From the NCBI RefSeq assembly GCF_001949145.1, contig NW_019091382.1:154655-218654 (forward strand): a stretch of DNA of 64,000 bases, given 5' to 3'. The position numbers and the translations under genes were made by a program. Below the pieces are notes generated by a model. That model did no database searches and was not told the DNA's origin. It saw nothing but the letters and a program-made list of their open reading frames with translations. Position 1 is the stretch's first letter. Each line of letters opens with the position of its first letter. Shown in pieces: positions 59,001 through 64,000 of this stretch. This DNA is from Acanthaster planci (lineage: Eukaryota > Echinodermata > Asteroidea > Valvatida > Acanthasteridae).

Positions 59001-60543
59001 CAAACAAATTCATCTCAGTCATGTTACTGTTGTGAGTTTCATGATCGTTCAAAACACTAACTTAAGCTAGAGGCTTTGCCAAAACTCAAAATACAAAGGG
59101 GACCGCCATATTGAGCGAATGATGCATTGGTAGTCTAGATTCAAGTATTGATCACATTCAGTGGTAGTGTACATCTACATCTATATCTGGATTCCTTGGC
59201 AAAACGGTTGATTCACATCCCAGTAGAGTAGATATACCTTGGACCTTGAAATACCTGGAATCTTGAGATACACATGTACTATGTTTGACCCAATGCACAA
59301 ATGAGGGAAAGTAGAAGTTAGTTTTAATAAATGGCAAGTTCCAAGCAGACGTTAATTGTTGCTTACAAGGGCATGTCTACGATGGTTGTTATCCCACCAG
59401 CTGCTGCCGCCTTGGTGGCTGTCTCGTACCCCTCCCACTCTGTGCGTCCTGGCTCGTTGACATGAACATGACTGTCCACAATCCCGGGCATGACAAGGTA
59501 CTGTCCAGCATCAATATCCTGCGAGATAAAATCCTCACAGCATGAGTTCTGCTGACTAAATCTGTCGAGCCTAGAATGGAAGTTGTCCAAATTTACACAG
59601 AGATATGCCGTGCTGTATTTAAGCATGTAACTCCAGTTTTCATTTGAATGCGCACAAATCCACATATTGTCACGTAGGCACCAGGTTGCAACGATGCATG
59701 GTGACTACCAGTGTCTATTACAGTCCCCTCATCTCTTTCTTTGTCACAGTTGTTAACACAACTTCGCAAGACCTCAGTGGCTGTGGGTGCAAGTGTGGGG
59801 CAAGGCAGAATCGCGTGGGTGTAAATTTGCACCCACACCATGTAGCAAGGTGGTGACAAGACTCTCTGGTGACAAGACCATCTTTCAAAATTAACACGAA
59901 AAAATGAGCAGTTTTCCCATTTATGGTCAAAGAATGTACAAAAGAAAAAAACAGGGAATCCAGCGAGACCCATTTTAGCCGATTTCAGAAACGGTCATTG
60001 TTAAGATACGCTGGTGATCCTGAAGCCTCAGAGGGGAGCTACATGTACGGCTGTAAACACTGCATGTGTAGGATGCACCTTTACATGCGAGTCTCGAAGT
60101 ACAGGCCTGCTCAAAACGCATTGTTCTTGCATGGTTCTTGTCCACTACGTTGATCGTACCATCCATCAAGATTAAGTGTATGATTTGTTGTGTTTTTGTC
60201 ACAAAATAAAACATACCCCGGTCTTGTGCAGTTTGTAGTTATGGACATTACAGTCGACATAAAGGCAAGAGCTAAATTAATGTGTGAAGTTTACAAGCTG
60301 TTAACCAACATCGGTAATGTTGCATAAGCCATAACAGCATAATTTGACCTATGTAGTAATACTGGTCGCTAGCAGGGGGCGGGGCATGTGTAGGTTTACC
60401 TTTGCTTCATCCCATGGACCACTGTATTTATCTCCTTCCACAATCCTGAAAATCTTCCCATTAACTATCTCCACAACAGCTGGTCCTATGGTGCCGTTGT
60501 CCCTAAGCAACACACGTCGGCTCTTGACTCGAATGGAAGACAT
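53096..60543 (-). CDS. ALLN-like: Allantoinase, 9 exons, 463 aa
   Basis: Exons in transcript order: 60400-60543, 59367-59518, 58870-58984, 56789-56935, 55776-55918, 55450-55636, 54906-55044, 54286-54458, 53096-53287; 1392 nt with all phases matching. The product opens ATP-free the hydantoin ring of allantoin to allantoate, an amidohydrolase reaction in uric acid breakdown. Metal-site residues are all visible: H65 and H67 ([11 protein letters not shown]), K152 ([10 protein letters not shown], the carbamylated lysine), H188 (FHAEVE), H241 (CHIVHLSS) and D314 (VSDHSPC). The start ATG ([13 protein letters not shown]) is the first in frame. The donor after exon 3 (GAG|GTTCGA) is weak but required by phase. 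No C-terminal SKL-type peroxisome signal is seen (ends SPKH). It converges on ACAP. Confidence 0.95.
53666..53734. repeat. 69-bp mini-element with TTAACCCTAAC ends
   Basis: Perfect 11-base inverted ends TTAACCCTAAC and GTTAGGGTTAA enclose a 47-base core. It lies in the last allantoinase intron. A relative without perfect ends is at 46643-46709. Confidence 0.7.
54525..54880 (+). repeat. Cluster of CCTCAATCC-family copies
   Basis: Three partial copies in a row: each has AACAGTGGCTGGGC-like or TTTCCTCAATCCTGCAAA words, then AATCCTCC or ACCTTCTG. They sit in the allantoinase intron between the exons at 54286-54458 and 54906-55044. Confidence 0.6.
57035..57190 (+). repeat. CCTCAATCC-family copy
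   Basis: AATCCACCATTGTGCATGGT, CTTCAACTTTCAAGGTTCATC and CCCATACAAAGTAACAGC match the order seen at 47225-47405. It is an intronic copy in allantoinase. Confidence 0.55.
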
Positions 60544-61333
60544 CTTGAATTGCTTATGAATTCTGATACAAAAACCATGAAATAACAAAATGAAAACAGT
60601 GTCTGGGTAACCAAAAGTGACTTTTGTAGGCCTCCCCAAGAATTATGGGGTTCGATATCTGCTGCTCTCGGCGGCAAACCCCAGTGCCCAGTCACCAAGG
60701 CTGAGGCTAAGTATGCTAAGTAGGCTATTGACAATAACTGTTGCAGGTCTAGCTACACAAATTTGCAAACAACTGTGGCACTAGCAGGTAATAGGAAAAA
60801 AAAACCTGAAAGTCCTGACTGCTGAAGATTAGCAGTGTTTATGGTGGCCTTGATTAATCCACCGTTTATAATCTACATGGTCAATGGTTTACGCAACGCA
60901 AGGGATCACGTTCCATTCAAACGTGCACAACAAACAAGCCATGGACCATGGAGTAGACTCCTGGTTACTTCTTGTCAGTGTTCTAGCCACACTGGGCGGC
61001 CCCGGGGAGGCACCGGTACTGCAAATTTCTGCCGCCCAGCACGGATTTTCCAAATAATGAACTGAAAAATATTACTGAAAATTTAAATCTACCAATTCGA
61101 TGGTATTTCAAGCATTAGACATGTTAGAAAGCGTTGCGAACTATGCTCACTACCTGACTACCAGTACTGCTTCTGGACTACAGCCTATATGGACTAAAAA
61201 CGACGCAACTGCAATATTTGAAAAGAACAGATAGGCCTATCTTTGCCAAAGCAAAGAGCAAAACGTGAGGGTATTTCTAGAGCAAATCTATACAAATACA
61301 GTCAATGTAACTTATATTACTGTACTTATTTGC
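60544..61333. other. Allantoinase 5' flank, no gene seen
   Basis: This stretch should contain the allantoinase promoter or 5' UTR. No TATA box or strong motif stands out. Short open frames on both strands have no recognisable domain. Confidence 0.4.
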
Positions 61334-61402
61334 GGCCTAATTCCTAGGACAAGACTGCAGCGCAATTTCGCTGCAGTGCAGTATACAGTCTTGTCCTAGG
61401 CC
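61334..61402. repeat. Long imperfect hairpin with CCTAGGACAAGACTG arms
   Basis: CCTAGGACAAGACTGCAGCG on the left pairs with the right side ending CAGTCTTGTCCTAGG, with an extra block of about 10 bases on the right arm. It is immediately followed by GGCCGTTTTCCAATACTCAA, the arm sequence of the 61618 palindrome. Confidence 0.7.
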
Positions 61403-61675
61403 GTTTTCCAATACTCAATTTCAGCGGCATCTCAGGTTCACCTGTTTTTTACAACCTGACTTTGAAGCTGTAAGCGCATTAATTAGTCTAATAGTGCCAC
61501 AAAACATCTAATAAGATGCAGAAGAGCACAAATTTAAAGTAATCCAATTTTATTTCAACGCTTCAGACCCACAATTCGGGATTGGTTTCGGGGACGAAGC
61601 CTCAGACGGAGACGTATTTGAGTATTGGAAAACGGCCATAGGTCACATGACCTATGGCCGTTTCACAATACTCAA
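61395..61675. mobile_element. MITE-like element and 58-bp palindrome
   Basis: GGCCGTTTTCCAATACTCAA at 61399 is mirrored at 61618-61637 (TTGAGTATTGGAAAACGGCC), enclosing about 200 bases. The right-hand copy is itself half of a 58-base palindrome (61618-61675) with 28-base arms differing at 2 positions and a CA centre. The nesting suggests repeated insertion of related foldback ends. Confidence 0.7.
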
Positions 61676-62056
61676 CTTCGTCTAGGGGTGCAGTGTTCCA
61701 ATTCAAGGAAAATTCTTTGCCAGGCGGAGGCGCACAAAAAGTACCCCCCAGAAATTGTTTCAAAAAGAGGGGTCTGTTTCGGTCAAGGAATGGTGGGATT
61801 GTGCCAGTATAGCCTAGGATTATCTCTGTTGATTCAGGAGCACCCATCTGGGGATGAAGCAGACAAAAATGGCATTGAAAATTAGTCAGAAGAGCCCCAA
61901 GAAGGTACGGTGAGAGATGTCATTTGAAAAATGGCGACTGGGAGTGCTTGGCAACATTCACTTTTTGGGGGGTGAGTTTGTTTTGGGCGGATAATTAAAA
62001 AATTCATTGGTTAACCTGCTAAAAATTGAAATTCAAATGAAATCTGGAGGACCACA

Positions 62057-62584
62057 NNNNNNNNNNNNNNNNNNNNNNNNNNNNNNNNNNNNNNNNNNNN
62101 NNNNNNNNNNNNNNNNNNNNNNNNNNNNNNNNNNNNNNNNNNNNNNNNNNNNNNNNNNNNNNNNNNNNNNNNNNNNNNNNNNNNNNNNNNNNNNNNNNNN
62201 NNNNNNNNNNNNNNNNNNNNNNNNNNNNNNNNNNNNNNNNNNNNNNNNNNNNNNNNNNNNNNNNNNNNNNNNNNNNNNNNNNNNNNNNNNNNNNNNNNNN
62301 NNNNNNNNNNNNNNNNNNNNNNNNNNNNNNNNNNNNNNNNNNNNNNNNNNNNNNNNNNNNNNNNNNNNNNNNNNNNNNNNNNNNNNNNNNNNNNNNNNNN
62401 NNNNNNNNNNNNNNNNNNNNNNNNNNNNNNNNNNNNNNNNNNNNNNNNNNNNNNNNNNNNNNNNNNNNNNNNNNNNNNNNNNNNNNNNNNNNNNNNNNNN
62501 NNNNNNNNNNNNNNNNNNNNNNNNNNNNNNNNNNNNNNNNNNNNNNNNNNNNNNNNNNNNNNNNNNNNNNNNNNNNNNNNNNNN
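62057..62584. other. Assembly gap (528 N)
   Basis: A run of N. The open frame that spans it is meaningless. Confidence 0.95.
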
Positions 62585-63400
62585 GGTTCAGTGCACCCCT
62601 AGGTAGGTCCCAACGTCCATACGAACAGCTGCATATCAGCAGAGGGCGCTATATTGTCACCATGTCGCACACTGGGTTCTGCCACTTTGAAAAGCAAGAT
62701 AAAACGAGGGCCACAGAAGTCCACTCGTAGACTAAACAAGCCTCGTTAGAGGCGCTTAAGGCTTTTTGGCACTCACTCTTTCTTGATAGATCAAGGTGTT
62801 TTCCCTTTCTCTCTCCCTAAATACTTCTGGATTGAGGGGGGAAGGACCACTATTAACTGTTAATACATGTATTAAAAATCACATTGCAAAGGGTGAGATG
62901 TTAGTTAACCCTCCGCATGAATAATACGGAGTTTTTATTCAAAACTGGCTAAACTTATAATCAAAGTTTCAAAAAAATTTAACTTGAATTGCAATAAATG
63001 GTTAGGGAGAACATTTGTGCAAAACTGCAATGAGCATAGTTCTTGGCATTGGTAGGGATCGATATTACCTGCCTCGGACATCTAGAATGCCTATTTATTA
63101 CGTGTAAATTGGATTGCATACCGATAATATTTATCCCTTACCCGAAAAGCATTATTATTAAAGTCCAAGGAAGTCTGACTCTCTAAAAAAAAAATACCTC
63201 TCATCAAAATGTATTTCTTACTGATCAACATTTACTCACTCTAATGCTTCGGTAAGTTGTCCACATTAAAAGCTGAAATTTGACAATTTATTTTAATTTC
63301 TGTTCAGACGAATTTCATATAAAATCCAATATTTGACGGGTGTCCACATCTTCTAAAGCAATCAGATTAATAAACATGATAAACTGTTTTGTTTATCCGG
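62585..63400. other. Intergenic with a CTCF-like site
   Basis: No gene seen. TCAGCAGAGGGCGCTA at 62636-62651 resembles the bilaterian CTCF core. Related CAGAGGGCGC words occur near 23135 and 25078. Confidence 0.35.
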
Positions 63401-63404
63401 CTCG

Positions 63405-63700
63405 TAAGTGTGACGTCACAGCAGTTTAAACCACGCCCATTGCACATGCACTGCACATAGAGTGATCGCCGTTTACATGGAGCCATGGAACCGGAAGTTA
63501 ACGCGCAACGTCAGCGCTCGACTAATGGGAGCCTGCAAATCGTGGCGCGTCCGCCTTTGTGACGAAGTCACTTACAAACTGCATAGAAACACGCGGATAG
63601 AAATTTACCTTACAGGACAATTTCGCATCATATTTGGTGCGCGGCATTCGCAGTTGTCGTGGCAACCAATACGTAGAGATTTGAAGTAAACTGAGATTAA
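63405..63700 (+). promoter_or_regulatory. Promoter-like cluster: CRE, ETS-type site
   Basis: A full palindromic CRE (GTGACGTCAC, 63410-63419), a CCACGCCCA box, and an ETS-type ACCGGAAGT (about 63489-63497) sit within 90 bases in a locally CpG-richer stretch. An open frame (63462-63689, 75 aa) has no recognisable domain. The cluster could be the 5' end of a gene outside the window. Motif presence is seen; promoter function is inference. Confidence 0.4.
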
Positions 63701-64000
63701 ACATCAGCAACATCTTTTCTTTAAACTGAACTCACCGAGTTTTAGTAAAATGAATTAGGGAATTAAAGAAATGTCCAGTCTGTTTTTCCCGTTTAAAACA
63801 ATTTTGTCCAAATCGAGGAATTAAGGCAACGAGAGGTAATACTTGATACTCGATACACTCGGCGAGATGTTTCATTCGACGAAGCACACAGCAACATTTT
63901 CCCTCCCCACAATCTGGGCTTGTTAAAACGAGTGCATCAACCCACCTACTGTAAGTGAGCCTTTAGTCGGTGGTGACTGAACAATGCCGGGTTCCAGAAA

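Noticed and set aside
1-64000. CRISPR array, rRNA genes or a bacterial operon
   Set aside because: No regularly spaced direct repeats, no rRNA sequence, and the genes are split by spliceosomal introns.

Overview
The window reads as genomic DNA of an invertebrate deuterostome. Split genes with long introns, a Death-NACHT-LRR immune-type gene, a retained allantoinase and abundant palindromic ACATGTAC microsatellite suggest a lancelet, with hemichordate or echinoderm as alternatives. This is inferred from gene content and repeat style; species was not tested.

Four protein genes are supported by exon-by-exon translation with matching splice phases. (1) 1336-6329, plus: a three-exon NLR-type receptor of 910 aa (Death, NACHT, leucine-rich repeats). 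(2) 15445-22987, minus: the cytosolic phenylalanyl-tRNA synthetase beta subunit (FARSB-like), 15 exons, 589 aa, with one AT-AC (U12-type) intron and one GC-AG intron. (3) 24276-50663, plus: an ACAP-type ArfGAP (BAR, PH, ArfGAP, ankyrin), 28 exons, 802 aa. (4) 53096-60543, minus: allantoinase, nine exons, 463 aa, with every metal-binding residue present. FARSB and ACAP are head to head about 1.3 kb apart and may share a promoter region; ACAP and allantoinase converge; NLR and FARSB converge across about 9 kb of repeats. The four genes serve separate roles (innate sensing, translation, Arf/membrane traffic, uric acid breakdown) and form no pathway.

Between 6.3 and 15.4 kb there is no supported host gene. 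It holds a decayed Tigger/pogo transposase, a GGTCTCG-rich repeat, a near-identical 1.5-2 kb tandem duplication bordered by single Ns (probably two haplotypes assembled side by side), and two elements with terminal inverted repeats. Short non-autonomous elements occur throughout, including inside introns: foldback elements, a 147-bp palindromic family, elements ending in telomere-like TTAACCCTAAC, and tRNA-derived SINEs. Three N gaps (20785-20914, 50219-50296, 62057-62584) limit what can be seen. The last 600 bases contain a promoter-like cluster (CRE, ETS-type site) that may belong to a gene outside the window.
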